Below, piece by piece: positions 7,235-15,260 of a stretch of 18,876 nucleotides of DNA (position 1 is its first letter; every line of letters starts with the position of its first letter). The notes under the pieces were generated by a model that saw only the letters and a list, made by a program, of their open reading frames with translations, was not told where the DNA came from and searched no databases. The translations under genes were made by a program, and so were the position numbers. Origin of the DNA: SZUA-448 sp964602475 (GTDB taxonomy: Bacteria > Bacillota > Clostridia > Lachnospirales > Lachnospiraceae); NCBI GenBank assembly GCA_964602475.1, contig CAZRRN010000052.1, positions 1-18,876 of the forward strand. The letters run 5' to 3'.

Positions 7235-8170
7235 ATGAAGACAATAATCATTGTTGTAGTGGTATTACTTGCAGTAATACTGATACTAAGCTGTATTATC
7301 GCGGATTTTTTGTATCGGATGGCGATTTCACGCAAGGGAGTCCGACAGAAGGAAAAGCCGGTAACGAAGGTCTGGCAGGAGTATAATCAAATCCGGAAGG
7401 ACAGTACCGAATGGTTTCTTGCACAGAATCCACAGATTCTGCATATTACAAGCTATGACGGGCTGAAGCTGATGGGTTATTATCTTCCGGTCGAGGATGC
7501 GGTGCGGACTGTGATTATGGTTCACGGCTTCCGGTCCGGTGCACTGAATGAGTTTGCACCGATGACACAGTTCTTTCATGAACAGCGCTGTAATCTGCTG
7601 TTAGTACAGCAACGGGCGCACGGAGAAAGCGAAGGTAATTATCTCTGCTTTGGAGTAAAGGAACGATTTGATGTTAGGGAATGGATCAGCTTTTACAATG
7701 AACAGTTCGGCAGCACACTTCCGATCTACCTGTATGGTGTTTCCATGGGCTGCGGTACGGTAGTTATGGCTTCCGGTCTGGAGCTTCCATCCAATGTCTG
7801 CGGTGTAATTGCGGATTGTGGATATACTTCCCCCTGGGATGAATTTAAGTTTGTACTGAATCATGATTTCCATCTTCCGACCTTCCCAATCCTGTATATT
7901 GCAGACTTTTTATGCAGAGTACGTGCCGGCTTTGCCATGAAGGAGGTTTCGACACTTGACATCGTAAAGAAGGCAAATTACCCGATGCTTTTTATTCACG
8001 GTACGAAGGATGATTTTGTACCGACTTTTATGGGGCAGCAGAATTATGACTGTTGTACCGGAAAGAAGCAGCTGTTGCTGGTAGAAGGTGCAGGGCACGC
8101 TCTTTCCTGGAAAATGGGAACAGAACAGTATAAAGAAAAGATACTGCAGTTTTTTGCAGAAAACCGCTGA
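7235..8170 (+). CDS. Membrane-anchored alpha/beta hydrolase
   Basis: The 311-residue product has one N-terminal membrane helix (residues 3-27) and then an alpha/beta-hydrolase fold. Visible are the oxyanion HGF (97-99), the nucleophile elbow GVSMGCG (Ser170), the acid in HGTKDDFVP (Asp260 or 259), and the base in GAGHALSW (His288). QQRAHGES is typical of the YqkD/BAAT-like group. The substrate cannot be read from the sequence; a lipid or wall ester is possible. The start ATG 7235 follows AGGAGG. Operon placement between folA and a cell-wall amidase, with gaps of 17 and 12 nt, suggests a housekeeping or envelope role. Confidence 0.85.
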   Translation: MKTIIIVVVVLLAVILILSCIIADFLYRMAISRKGVRQKEKPVTKVWQEYNQIRKDSTEWFLAQNPQILHITSYDGLKLMGYYLPVEDAVRTVIMVHGFRSGALNEFAPMTQFFHEQRCNLLLVQQRAHGESEGNYLCFGVKERFDVREWISFYNEQFGSTLPIYLYGVSMGCGTVVMASGLELPSNVCGVIADCGYTSPWDEFKFVLNHDFHLPTFPILYIADFLCRVRAGFAMKEVSTLDIVKKANYPMLFIHGTKDDFVPTFMGQQNYDCCTGKKQLLLVEGAGHALSWKMGTEQYKEKILQFFAENR

Positions 8171-8182
8171 AGGGATAAATAA

Positions 8183-9097
8183 ATGACGAAAAGATACAGA
8201 ATAGGTGCACTTCTTCTTGTGTTTTGCCTGTTCGCAGGATGTGCCCGGGTACAGCAGCTTCCGAATCCGACGGAAGCGGAACATATTCCGGGAACAGATA
8301 CAACAGTTTCACTTACGGAGCAGCCGACATCAGGAGCCACAGTATCACAGGAAGCAGAGCCTACGGTGACGGAGGGAATGACGGGGGCACCTACGCTTAC
8401 AGAAGTGCCGAAGCTTACCGGGTCCGGGAGTTCCACAGAAGACACTCAGCCGGAGACGACCACGACACCGACAGGCGACGTAAGCTATATTATTGTGCTG
8501 GATCCCGGACATGGCGGATCCTATACAGGAGCGGTATATAACGGGAAGCAGGAAAAGGATCTGAACCTGAAGATTGCCTGTTATCTCCGGGACTATCTGG
8601 AAAAAAACTATGATGTATTTACGGTATACCTGACCAGAGAAGAGGATGTCAAGCTTGCGAGAACCCTGGGCGAGGATTTGCTGCAGCGGGTGCTCCTCGC
8701 AGAAGAGGTTCATGCTGATGTGCTTGTAAGCCTTCATCTTAATGCATCAGAGGATCATAAACAATACGGTGCAATGGTATGCTGCCCACATCGTGAAACG
8801 GTAAAAACAGCAGCCTATGCACTTGCCAATTGTATTCTTGCGGAACTCGAGGAGCTTGGAATTAAGAACAACGGAGCGCAGAAGCGCAACAGTAAGGATA
8901 CCTTTGATGAGAACGGAAACCCGGTAGAGTATTATGCAATCAACCGCCACACTGCAGACAGAGGAATTCCGGGAATCATTGTAGAGCATTGCTTTATGGA
9001 TAACAATAAAGATTCCGCATTTATACAGGATGATGAAGCCATTCAAAGTCTTGGGGAAGCGGATGCAAGAGGAATTGCAGCATATTTTGGTTATTAG
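8183..9097 (+). CDS. Lipoprotein N-acetylmuramoyl-L-alanine amidase (Amidase_3)
   Basis: The 304-residue product has a lipoprotein signal with lipobox LFAGC (Cys20). A Thr/Ser/Pro/Glu-rich linker (21-99) follows, then an Amidase_3 catalytic domain (about 102-304). Expected zinc ligands are His110 in LDPGHGG, Glu124 in KQEKDLNLK, and His185 in SLHLNAS; the catalytic Glu268 lies in IVEHCFMDN. The enzyme cuts the amide between MurNAc and the stem peptide and should be tethered to the outer face of the membrane. The linker codons are repetitive, but the domain is complete. It is 12 nt downstream of the alpha/beta hydrolase. It could act in growth, separation or germination; the sequence does not decide. 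Confidence 0.9.
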   Translation: MTKRYRIGALLLVFCLFAGCARVQQLPNPTEAEHIPGTDTTVSLTEQPTSGATVSQEAEPTVTEGMTGAPTLTEVPKLTGSGSSTEDTQPETTTTPTGDVSYIIVLDPGHGGSYTGAVYNGKQEKDLNLKIACYLRDYLEKNYDVFTVYLTREEDVKLARTLGEDLLQRVLLAEEVHADVLVSLHLNASEDHKQYGAMVCCPHRETVKTAAYALANCILAELEELGIKNNGAQKRNSKDTFDENGNPVEYYAINRHTADRGIPGIIVEHCFMDNNKDSAFIQDDEAIQSLGEADARGIAAYFGY

Positions 9098-9125
9098 ATT
9101 AGTATAGTAGAACAGGAGATAGCCG

Positions 9126-10565
9126 ATGAATCTGAGCAAAGAAAATGTGAAGAGAATCTGTGAGATTATTTTATTTACAGTCCTTTTATTCCTGGGTGTT
9201 CAGCGATTTGATGTAATACTTGATATCCTCGGATATATTGGAGACCTGCTTTTTCCTTTCATTCTTGGACTATGTATTGCGTATATCCTGAATGTTCCGC
9301 TCCGTTTTATTGAGCGTTCTCTTTTTATGCGTAAACGTTCGTCAAACAGCAGATTTCTGCAGAAAATCAAACGTCCGGTCAGCCTGCTTCTTACCTTTGT
9401 TCTGGTGCTTGGAATTATTGCGATTGTAGTTCTTGTTGTTGTTCCGGAGCTGATTACAACCGGTGAGACAATTGCCGATAAGTTTCCGACGTTCACGAAG
9501 AATGCAGAAAAGTGGATTGATAATGTATTCGAACGCTTCCCGATAATATCCGAGAAACTGGATGAAATCGTTATTAACTGGGATGCGATTACTGCCTCAG
9601 TTGTTGAGTTTATTAAAAATGATTTACTGACAACGCTTTCTTCCACCTTTGAAGTTGCAAAAAATATCGTATCTACTGTAGTAAATATCGGTATTGCACT
9701 GTTCTTCTCCATCTATGTACTGACACAGAAGGAGCGTCTCGGCGTTCAGGTTCGTAAGGTACTGGCAGCATTTTTACGAAAAGAAACAAAGGAACGCATT
9801 TTAGGTATTTCTCATCTGGCAGATGCTACATTTTCAAGTTTCTTATCCGGACAGTGTATTGAAGCCGTCATTCTTGGATTGATGTTTGTTGTCTCGATGA
9901 CAATTCTTGGTTTCCCCTATGCGGTTATGATCGGTGTACTGATTGCGTTCATGGCGCTGATTCCTGTATTCGGGTCATTCATCGGCTGTGTTGTGGGAAC
10001 TCTGCTGATTTTAATCGATAATCCGGCGCGTGCGTTCTGGTTTGTGGTACTGTTCCTGCTTCTTCAGCTGATCGAGGAGAACCTGATTTATCCTCATGTC
10101 GTTGGAAATGCTGTCGGACTGCCGCCCATCTGGGTTCTGGTTGCGGTAACACTCGGAGGCTCAATGTTCGGAATCTCCGGAATGCTGTTCTTTATCCCGT
10201 TGATATCCGTGCTCTACGCCATTTTCCGGGAGCTGGTTTATGCAAAATTGACGAAAAAACAGATTTCGCACGGAGAAGCTGCGGCGATGTGGTCCGGAGC
10301 TTCTATTGTCGAATTGAAGGGAATGCCTCAGGAAATCGGAGCAGCCGGAGCAGAGGATGTAATAAACGATTTAGGACAGCGAATCAGAGCAGAAGATAAT
10401 GCCGGACATCAAGATAATGCCGGACATGAAGACAATGCCGGACATGAAGACAATGCCGGACATCAAGATAATGCTGGACATGAAGACAATGCCGGATCGG
10501 AAGCGGATTCTGTATCCGGACAGCAGAAACCGCCGGTACAAAAGAAGAAGAGAAAAAGAAAATAA
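9126..10565 (+). CDS. AI-2E family (DUF20/PerM-like) membrane protein with repeat tail
   Basis: The 479-residue product has about seven to eight hydrophobic segments (near 12-28, 36-56, 83-109, 181-200, 243-300, 303-318, 332-365). It carries the family motif EENLIYPHVVG (317-327) and a soluble extracytoplasmic section (110-180) between the early helices. The family includes proteins proposed as autoinducer-2 exporters and others acting as ion antiporters, so the substrate is open. Residues 424-459 are six copies of DNAGHE/Q followed by a very basic end (KKKRKRK), an extension beyond the usual family length. The start ATG 9126 follows CAGGAGA. It is the last gene of the ddl operon and converges on the esterase gene with 7 nt between them. 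Confidence 0.88.
   Translation: MNLSKENVKRICEIILFTVLLFLGVQRFDVILDILGYIGDLLFPFILGLCIAYILNVPLRFIERSLFMRKRSSNSRFLQKIKRPVSLLLTFVLVLGIIAIVVLVVVPELITTGETIADKFPTFTKNAEKWIDNVFERFPIISEKLDEIVINWDAITASVVEFIKNDLLTTLSSTFEVAKNIVSTVVNIGIALFFSIYVLTQKERLGVQVRKVLAAFLRKETKERILGISHLADATFSSFLSGQCIEAVILGLMFVVSMTILGFPYAVMIGVLIAFMALIPVFGSFIGCVVGTLLILIDNPARAFWFVVLFLLLQLIEENLIYPHVVGNAVGLPPIWVLVAVTLGGSMFGISGMLFFIPLISVLYAIFRELVYAKLTKKQISHGEAAAMWSGASIVELKGMPQEIGAAGAEDVINDLGQRIRAEDNAGHQDNAGHEDNAGHEDNAGHQDNAGHEDNAGSEADSVSGQQKPPVQKKKRKRK
10395..10502 (+). repeat. Six 18-bp tandem repeats in the AI-2E-family gene
   Basis: Six in-frame units of the form GAYAATGCYGGAYATSAA encode D-N-A-G-H-E/Q. The sixth is changed at the end (GGATCGGAA). 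Two units match exactly and the others differ mainly at third positions. Because units are 18 bp, copy-number change would keep the frame. Confidence 0.9.
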
Positions 10566-10572
10566 TACAGAG

Positions 10573-11475
10573 TCAGTTGATCTGGGCATAGATGAAGTCT
10601 GCGACTTCGTCCAGTGCATCGGTAGCTTTCTTGAAGGGTGACATCTGGAACACATGCCACATACCACGGTACAGCGAAAGACGGGTGCTGACTCCGGCAC
10701 GTTTCAGCGCTTTATACAGGGCAAGGGTGTCCGACAGCAGGATTTCATTATTCCCAACCTGAAGATAGGTGGGAGGAAAACCGGTAAAATCACTGAACAG
10801 AGGTGACACTAACGGATCCTTTGGGTTGTGCCCGGCAAGATAAGAGTCGCGTGCATTGGAAATGTAGTCGTAATCCAGAATCGGATCCGCTTCTTTCCGT
10901 GTTGAATAGGATTTGCCGGTGAGGGTCATATCGGTCCAGGGAGACATACAGACAAGACCGCGCGGGGTTTTCCTCTTCTGTTGCAGAAGGTAAAGCGTCA
11001 GCGACAGAACCAGATTACCACCGGCAGAATCTCCGACAATAAAGAGATCCTTGCTTCCGTAACCGAGAAGCATCAGATAATCCCAGGCACTGACTGCATT
11101 TTCAAGGGCAGCAGGAAACGGATTCTCGGGAGCTAGCTTATAGTTAAAGCAAAGTACGTCCATGTTAAGAACAAGAGCAAGACGGGTTGTAAGCGTCCGG
11201 GAATACTTCATATCTCCGGTAATATATCCGCCACCGTGGCAGTACAGGATGACATGTTTATCATTATGCTTGCGCTCGGGGCGCACCCATTCGGCCTCCA
11301 TTCCGTTAATGGAGACGGGCTCGATATCAATATCTTTAACCCGACCGAGAATGGCACCAAGTGCTTCACGCTGCTGACGATCCTTTTCGAGGTCGTTCTT
11401 ATTATTTGTAATTCCGTGAATCAGGCGGATGGCTCGAATCAGTCCGTTTGCGGTAGCTTCTTTTTCATCGTTCAT
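10573..11475 (-). CDS. HSL-family alpha/beta hydrolase (esterase)
   Basis: The 300-residue product has the hormone-sensitive-lipase signature HGGGY (80-84) for the oxyanion hole, the nucleophile motif GDSAGGN (Ser150), NNEILLSD (Glu244 or Asp249 as the acid) and His273 in MWHVF. There is no signal peptide, so it is probably cytoplasmic. Members cleave short-chain acyl esters; the substrate is unknown. The start ATG 11475 follows AGGAG on the minus strand. It is transcribed away from an acyltransferase gene and zinc-ribbon membrane protein gene, which suggests paired acylation and deacylation, but that is inference. The gene ends 7 nt from the convergent AI-2E-family gene with no visible terminator. 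Confidence 0.88.
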   Translation of the reverse strand: MNDEKEATANGLIRAIRLIHGITNNKNDLEKDRQQREALGAILGRVKDIDIEPVSINGMEAEWVRPERKHNDKHVILYCHGGGYITGDMKYSRTLTTRLALVLNMDVLCFNYKLAPENPFPAALENAVSAWDYLMLLGYGSKDLFIVGDSAGGNLVLSLTLYLLQQKRKTPRGLVCMSPWTDMTLTGKSYSTRKEADPILDYDYISNARDSYLAGHNPKDPLVSPLFSDFTGFPPTYLQVGNNEILLSDTLALYKALKRAGVSTRLSLYRGMWHVFQMSPFKKATDALDEVADFIYAQIN

Positions 11476-11509
11476 AAGGACTCCTGTAGTATTTGATTAT
11501 TACGGGTAC

Positions 11510-11539
11510 AGTATAACAGAGAAGCCTGAAATTATGCAA
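11510..11539 (-). promoter_or_regulatory. Promoter for the HSL esterase gene
   Basis: On the minus strand TTGCAT (11539-11534) and TATACT (11515-11510) are 18 nt apart. The -10 lies about 35 nt upstream of the esterase start, in the 84-nt divergent spacer. No equally good promoter was found for the divergent acyltransferase gene. Confidence 0.5.
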
Positions 11540-11559
11540 CATAAATTAAGGACAAGCGG

Positions 11560-12855
11560 ATGGAAACGACAAAAAAATCAATAAAACGAACAAAGAACTG
11601 GTACCGGCTGGATCTTTCGGCGAATGTATATCCGACGCTGCAGAGGAAGAACTTTTCTTCTGTATACCGGATTACTGCCTGCATGAAGGAGCCTGTAGAT
11701 TCGGAATGCCTTCAGAAAGCGCTGAACCGGATTCTGCCGCGATTTCCATCCTTTGCCGTAGCAATTCACAAAGGAATCTTCTGGCGGTATTTTGAGGCAA
11801 ATAAACGTCCCGGACCATTTGTGAAACAGGATGTGTCCAATCCCTGCATGCCGATGCGATTCCGCGCGGATAATGGGTATCTGATCCGTGTATATTACTA
11901 CAATGAAAAAATATCCATGGAAGCATTTCATTCACTGGCAGACGGAAGCGGTGCGCTGATTTTTTTGAAAACGCTGATTGCCCAGTACCTACGGCAGCTT
12001 GGCTGTAAGATTCCCTGCACGGACGGGGTACTTGACCCGGACGAGCGTCCTTCGGTCGGAGAACAGGAGGATGCCTATCCGAAGTACGGAAGGAATTCCG
12101 TAGCACTGAAACGCCGGGAAAGCAGAGCATACCAGCTTCGTGGGACAATGGAGCCGTTCTATACCCTGAATATAATAACCGGAATTGCTGATCTTTCCGC
12201 TGCACTAGCTGTGGCGAAGAGCTATCAGGTCTCTCTCGGGGAATACCTGACAGCAGTTATGATGGAAGCACTTATGATGCGCCAGAAGGAAGATCGTCCG
12301 TTCCGGGAGAAGGAAATACGGATTTCGGTTCCGGTTAATCTACGTCGCTTTTTCCCAACCGAAACACTTCGGAACTTTATAGTAATGGTAACTCCGGTTG
12401 TGAACCCCGGGATGGGAGAATTCACTTTTCGTGAAATCCTTGAGGAGGTGCGCAACTATATGAAATATAATGTCAACCAGAAGCACCTTGCCGCCAATAT
12501 CCATACGAATCTTGCCGTACAGCAGAATCCGCTGGTTCGTGTAGTTCCTTTATTTATCAAGGACATCGTAGTACGAAGCACCTACCGCCGCGTCAGTGAC
12601 CGCCAGTCGACAGCAGGAATGACGAACTTAGGAATTGTTGCGCTACCGGAGAAAATGAAGCCGTATATAGAACGTTTTGAAGTTCTGATGGGACAGCCCT
12701 TTTCCAACCGCACCAATGTGGCAGTGGTGTCGTATGCAAATAACCTTACTGTTTCATTTTCAAGCAGCATTGAGGAATCTGAAGTCGAGCGGCTTTTTTT
12801 CTGTCATCTCGTGAAAGACGGCATTTCAGTTAAAATTGAATCGAACCGACAGTAA
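11560..12855 (+). CDS. Condensation/CAT-fold acyltransferase (alcohol acetyltransferase-like)
   Basis: The 431-residue product shows a two-lobed acyltransferase layout. FHSLADGSGAL holds the HxxxDG active-site motif (His124, Asp128, Gly129) at the end of the first lobe. IRISVPVNLRRFF and SYANNLTVSFSSS are conserved-looking strands in the second lobe. Enzymes of this superfamily move acyl groups from CoA or carrier proteins to hydroxyl or amine groups. No carrier domain or adenylation domain is nearby, so this is not part of a visible NRPS line. The start ATG 11560 follows AAGGA. DUF6320 follows 54 nt later and an esterase is divergent. The superfamily is fairly sure; the acceptor is unknown. 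Confidence 0.75.
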   Translation: METTKKSIKRTKNWYRLDLSANVYPTLQRKNFSSVYRITACMKEPVDSECLQKALNRILPRFPSFAVAIHKGIFWRYFEANKRPGPFVKQDVSNPCMPMRFRADNGYLIRVYYYNEKISMEAFHSLADGSGALIFLKTLIAQYLRQLGCKIPCTDGVLDPDERPSVGEQEDAYPKYGRNSVALKRRESRAYQLRGTMEPFYTLNIITGIADLSAALAVAKSYQVSLGEYLTAVMMEALMMRQKEDRPFREKEIRISVPVNLRRFFPTETLRNFIVMVTPVVNPGMGEFTFREILEEVRNYMKYNVNQKHLAANIHTNLAVQQNPLVRVVPLFIKDIVVRSTYRRVSDRQSTAGMTNLGIVALPEKMKPYIERFEVLMGQPFSNRTNVAVVSYANNLTVSFSSSIEESEVERLFFCHLVKDGISVKIESNRQ

Positions 12856-12909
12856 GCGTAAAAGTTGAATCAGAAGCATTTGTTTGGAAAGTAATCAAGG
12901 AGGAAAGCC

Positions 12910-13611
12910 ATGTCATATTGTGTGAACTGTGGAGTCGAACTGGACAAAACAGCAAAGAAATGTCCGCTTTGCAGAACCGAAGTTCTAAATCCGAACTATC
13001 CTGTGGACAGCAGCTCGCCGACACCGTATCCGACAGAAAAAGGAATGGTAGATCCGGTGAGCAGGAAGGGCTTATCTATATTCTTAAGCGTGGTGCTGAC
13101 AGCGATCGCACTTGCCTGCCTGCTTTTAAATATATTCCTGTTTAAGGAAAGCTTCTGGTCGGCATATGTCATGGGTGCGTGTCTGTTGGTCTGGATTTAT
13201 ACCGTACCGGTGATGCTCCTCAAACCACATATTCTTCTAACCATCCTTCTTGACGGTGCAGCACTGGCATTTTACTGCTTTGTGATTGCATTGCAGAGCG
13301 AGGGAAGGGACTGGTACTACCAGCTCGCCCTTCCGATCATTGCTGTCATTACATTTCTGGTGCTGCAGTACTGCTATATTATCAGACGTTTTAAAATGTC
13401 AATAATCAGCCGGACAGCATACCTGATTGGAGAAATCGGTGTGCTGAACATTGCGATTGAACTTGCAATCCGCCATATGGCAGAAGGACGGTTTTATATA
13501 CGGTGGTCTGCGGTTGTCATAACCTGCTGTGCCATTGTTGTTATTGCCTTGATCACAGTTGCACAGCAATCCCAGCTCCGTGAATCTTTCCGTCGGCGAA
13601 TGCACATTTAA
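12910..13611 (+). CDS. Zinc-ribbon multi-TM protein, DUF6320 family
   Basis: The 233-residue product begins with a four-cysteine zinc ribbon (Cys4, Cys7, Cys18, Cys21; CVNCG...KKCPLC). A short linker follows, then about six membrane helices between residues 53 and 225, ending with a basic cytoplasmic tail (RESFRRRMHI). This matches proteins named DUF6320, whose function is unknown. The start ATG 12910 follows AAGGAGG. Placement directly after the acyltransferase suggests the two work at the same membrane, perhaps on a lipid acceptor, which is inference. The stop codon is only 3 nt before a strong promoter serving the next genes. Confidence 0.75.
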   Translation: MSYCVNCGVELDKTAKKCPLCRTEVLNPNYPVDSSSPTPYPTEKGMVDPVSRKGLSIFLSVVLTAIALACLLLNIFLFKESFWSAYVMGACLLVWIYTVPVMLLKPHILLTILLDGAALAFYCFVIALQSEGRDWYYQLALPIIAVITFLVLQYCYIIRRFKMSIISRTAYLIGEIGVLNIAIELAIRHMAEGRFYIRWSAVVITCCAIVVIALITVAQQSQLRESFRRRMHI

Positions 13612-13614
13612 TCC

Positions 13615-13643
13615 TTGCTTTTTATTCAACATCCTTGTATAAT
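13615..13643 (+). promoter_or_regulatory. Promoter upstream of the small ORF and asnS
   Basis: TTGCTT (13615-13620) and a perfect TATAAT (13638-13643) are 17 nt apart. The expected start is near 13650, so asnS has a leader of roughly 190-200 nt. Confidence 0.75.
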
Positions 13644-13699
13644 CTTCGGGGATAATAATGATTTATTCTGATAATCCGATGCAAAGGTGGGACTGCCTG

Positions 13700-13783
13700 A
13701 TGCTATGGGCTTCATCAAAGAAGATTGCAATTGGAGCAACACGCTGCCCGTTCTGTACTTCAGAACTGGCAGAGAACGAATAG
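13700..13783 (+). CDS. 27-aa ORF with CPFC zinc-knuckle half, in the asnS leader
   Basis: ATG 13700 has a good ribosome site, AAAGGTGG (13683-13690), 9 nt upstream. It reads 27 codons, MLWASSKKIAIGATR then CPFCTSELAENE, to TAG 13781-13783. The CPFCTSEL end looks like the second half of a rubredoxin-type zinc knuckle, similar in style to the KKCPLCRTEV of the DUF6320 protein just upstream. The frame stays open back to ATG 13658, giving 41 codons, but that start is nearly at the predicted transcript end. It may be a real small protein that dimerises to bind zinc, a leader peptide for asnS, or the remnant of a larger zinc-ribbon protein. Confidence 0.4.
   Translation: MLWASSKKIAIGATRCPFCTSELAENE
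13744..13772 (+). other. Long RNA hairpin in the asnS leader
   Basis: CTGCC (13744-13748) plus GTTCTG (13750-13755) pair with CAGAAC (13761-13766) plus GGCAG (13768-13772). The stem has 11 pairs with one internal mismatch and a 5-nt loop. It overlaps the CPFC codons of the small ORF, so ribosomes on that ORF would open it. Confidence 0.55.
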
Positions 13784-13786
13784 AAC

Positions 13787-13806
13787 TCCGCCTTGGAAAA
13801 GGCGGA
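13787..13806 (+). other. 8-bp hairpin with GNRA-type loop before asnS
   Basis: TCCGCCTT (13787-13794) and AAGGCGGA (13799-13806) pair around GGAA, a GNRA tetraloop. It starts 4 nt after the small ORF stop and lacks a following T-run, so it is not an intrinsic terminator. Confidence 0.6.
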
Positions 13807-13854
13807 ATGAGTATGTTACGGAAAGGATAGCCGCATATGCGGTGGGGATTGGAT

Positions 13855-15246
13855 ATGGAATTGACATCGATTCGGGAGCTGTACAGAAACAGGGAGAATT
13901 ATATCGGAAAGAACATTACGGTTGGCGGCTGGGTCCGCAGTATTCGTGATTCAAAGACCTTTGGGTTTATCGTTCTGAACGATGGAACGTTTTTTGAAAC
14001 ATTACAGGTGGTTTATGCAGATAAGCTTGAGAATTTTGCTGATATCTGCAAGCTGAATGTCGGCTCTGCCATTGTTATAGAAGGAAAGCTTGTTGCAACT
14101 CCGGAAGCAAAGCAGCCGTTTGAAATTCAAGCGGAGAACATCGTGGTGGAAGGAACCTCTACTTCAGATTATCCGCTGCAGAAAAAACGCCATTCTCTGG
14201 AATTTCTCCGTACTATAACTCATCTGCGCCCGAGAACCAACACTTTTCAAGCAGTTTTCCGTGTTCGTTCGCTGATTGCATATGCAATCCACCGTTATTT
14301 TCAGGATCGCGATTTTGTCTATGTACACACCCCGTTAATTACCGGAAGCGACTGCGAAGGGGCGGGTGAAATGTTTCAGGTTACCACGCTTGATCTCAAC
14401 AACATTCCGAAGACAGCAGAAGGAAAGGTTGATTTTTCTCAGGATTTTTTTAACAAACCGACCAACCTTACAGTCAGCGGACAACTGAACGGTGAAACTT
14501 ATGCTATGGCATTCCGCAACATTTACACCTTTGGACCGACCTTCCGTGCAGAGAATTCCAACACAACGCGCCATGCGGCAGAATTTTGGATGATCGAACC
14601 GGAAATCGCCTTTGCCGATTTAAAGGACGATATGATGCTGGCTGAGGGGATGATTAAGTACATTATCGCTTATGTCCTTGAAAATGCACCGGAAGAAATG
14701 AATTTCTTTAACCAGTTCGTAGATCAGGGGCTGCTTGAACGGCTGCAGCATGTTATGAATTCGGACTTCGGTCACGTAACTTATACCGAAGCGGTAGACA
14801 TCCTGATGAAGAACAATGATAAATTTGATTATAAGGTCAGCTGGGGCTGCGACCTGCAGACGGAGCATGAACGTTATCTGACCGAACAGGTATTTAAGAA
14901 GCCTGTATTTGTAACAGATTATCCGAAGGAAATCAAAGCCTTTTACATGAAGATGAATGACGATAACAAAACCGTTGCTGCTATGGATCTTCTGGTTCCC
15001 GGAATCGGTGAGATTATCGGCGGAAGCCAGCGTGAAGATGATTACGGCAAACTGCTTGCCCGCATGAACGAGCTTGGTCTGAAGGCAGAAGATTATGATT
15101 TCTATCTGGATCTGCGTAAATATGGTTCGGCAAGACATGCAGGTTTTGGCCTTGGCTTTGAACGCTGTGTTATGTATCTGACCGGTATGGGCAACATCCG
15201 TGACGTTGTTCCGTTTCCGAGAACCGTCAACAACTGTGACCTGTAA
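13855..15246 (+). CDS. asnS: Asparagine--tRNA ligase
   Basis: The 463-residue class II synthetase charges tRNA-Asn with asparagine. It has an N-terminal OB-fold anticodon-binding domain (VGGWVRSIRDSKTFGFI at about 23-39), the segment LNGETYAMAFRNIYTFGPTF, motif 2 FRAENSNTTRHAAEFWMIEPE split over the active site, and motif 3 GLGFERCVMYLTG with the C-terminal RDVVPFPR. ATG 13855 gives MELTSIRELYRNRE, the usual family start. ATG 13837 would add MRWGLD; it has AAAGGAT 8 nt upstream and lies inside the palindrome CCGCATATGCGG (13831-13842), so it cannot be excluded. The DUF3881 gene follows after 14 nt. Confidence 0.95.
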   Translation: MELTSIRELYRNRENYIGKNITVGGWVRSIRDSKTFGFIVLNDGTFFETLQVVYADKLENFADICKLNVGSAIVIEGKLVATPEAKQPFEIQAENIVVEGTSTSDYPLQKKRHSLEFLRTITHLRPRTNTFQAVFRVRSLIAYAIHRYFQDRDFVYVHTPLITGSDCEGAGEMFQVTTLDLNNIPKTAEGKVDFSQDFFNKPTNLTVSGQLNGETYAMAFRNIYTFGPTFRAENSNTTRHAAEFWMIEPEIAFADLKDDMMLAEGMIKYIIAYVLENAPEEMNFFNQFVDQGLLERLQHVMNSDFGHVTYTEAVDILMKNNDKFDYKVSWGCDLQTEHERYLTEQVFKKPVFVTDYPKEIKAFYMKMNDDNKTVAAMDLLVPGIGEIIGGSQREDDYGKLLARMNELGLKAEDYDFYLDLRKYGSARHAGFGLGFERCVMYLTGMGNIRDVVPFPRTVNNCDL

Positions 15247-15260
15247 TTACTGGAGAGATT

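Noticed and set aside
10371..10700. Repeat-rich minus-strand frame with MSGIVF units
   Set aside because: It is the reverse reading of the 18-bp repeat in the AI-2E-family gene, and the rest of it overlaps the esterase gene in a different frame.
13683..13697. T-box-like sequence AAAGGTGGGACTGCC ahead of asnS
   Set aside because: It lies only about 35 nt after the predicted transcript start, with no room for a stem I and specifier loop, and it differs from the T-box consensus at key bases. It is better explained as the ribosome site of the 27-codon ORF.
13787..13806. GNRA-loop hairpin as a terminator
   Set aside because: No T-run follows the stem, so intrinsic termination is unlikely.
14620..15138. 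172-codon open frame antisense to asnS
   Set aside because: The coding signal belongs to asnS motif 2 and motif 3 on the plus strand; the antisense frame has no supporting features.
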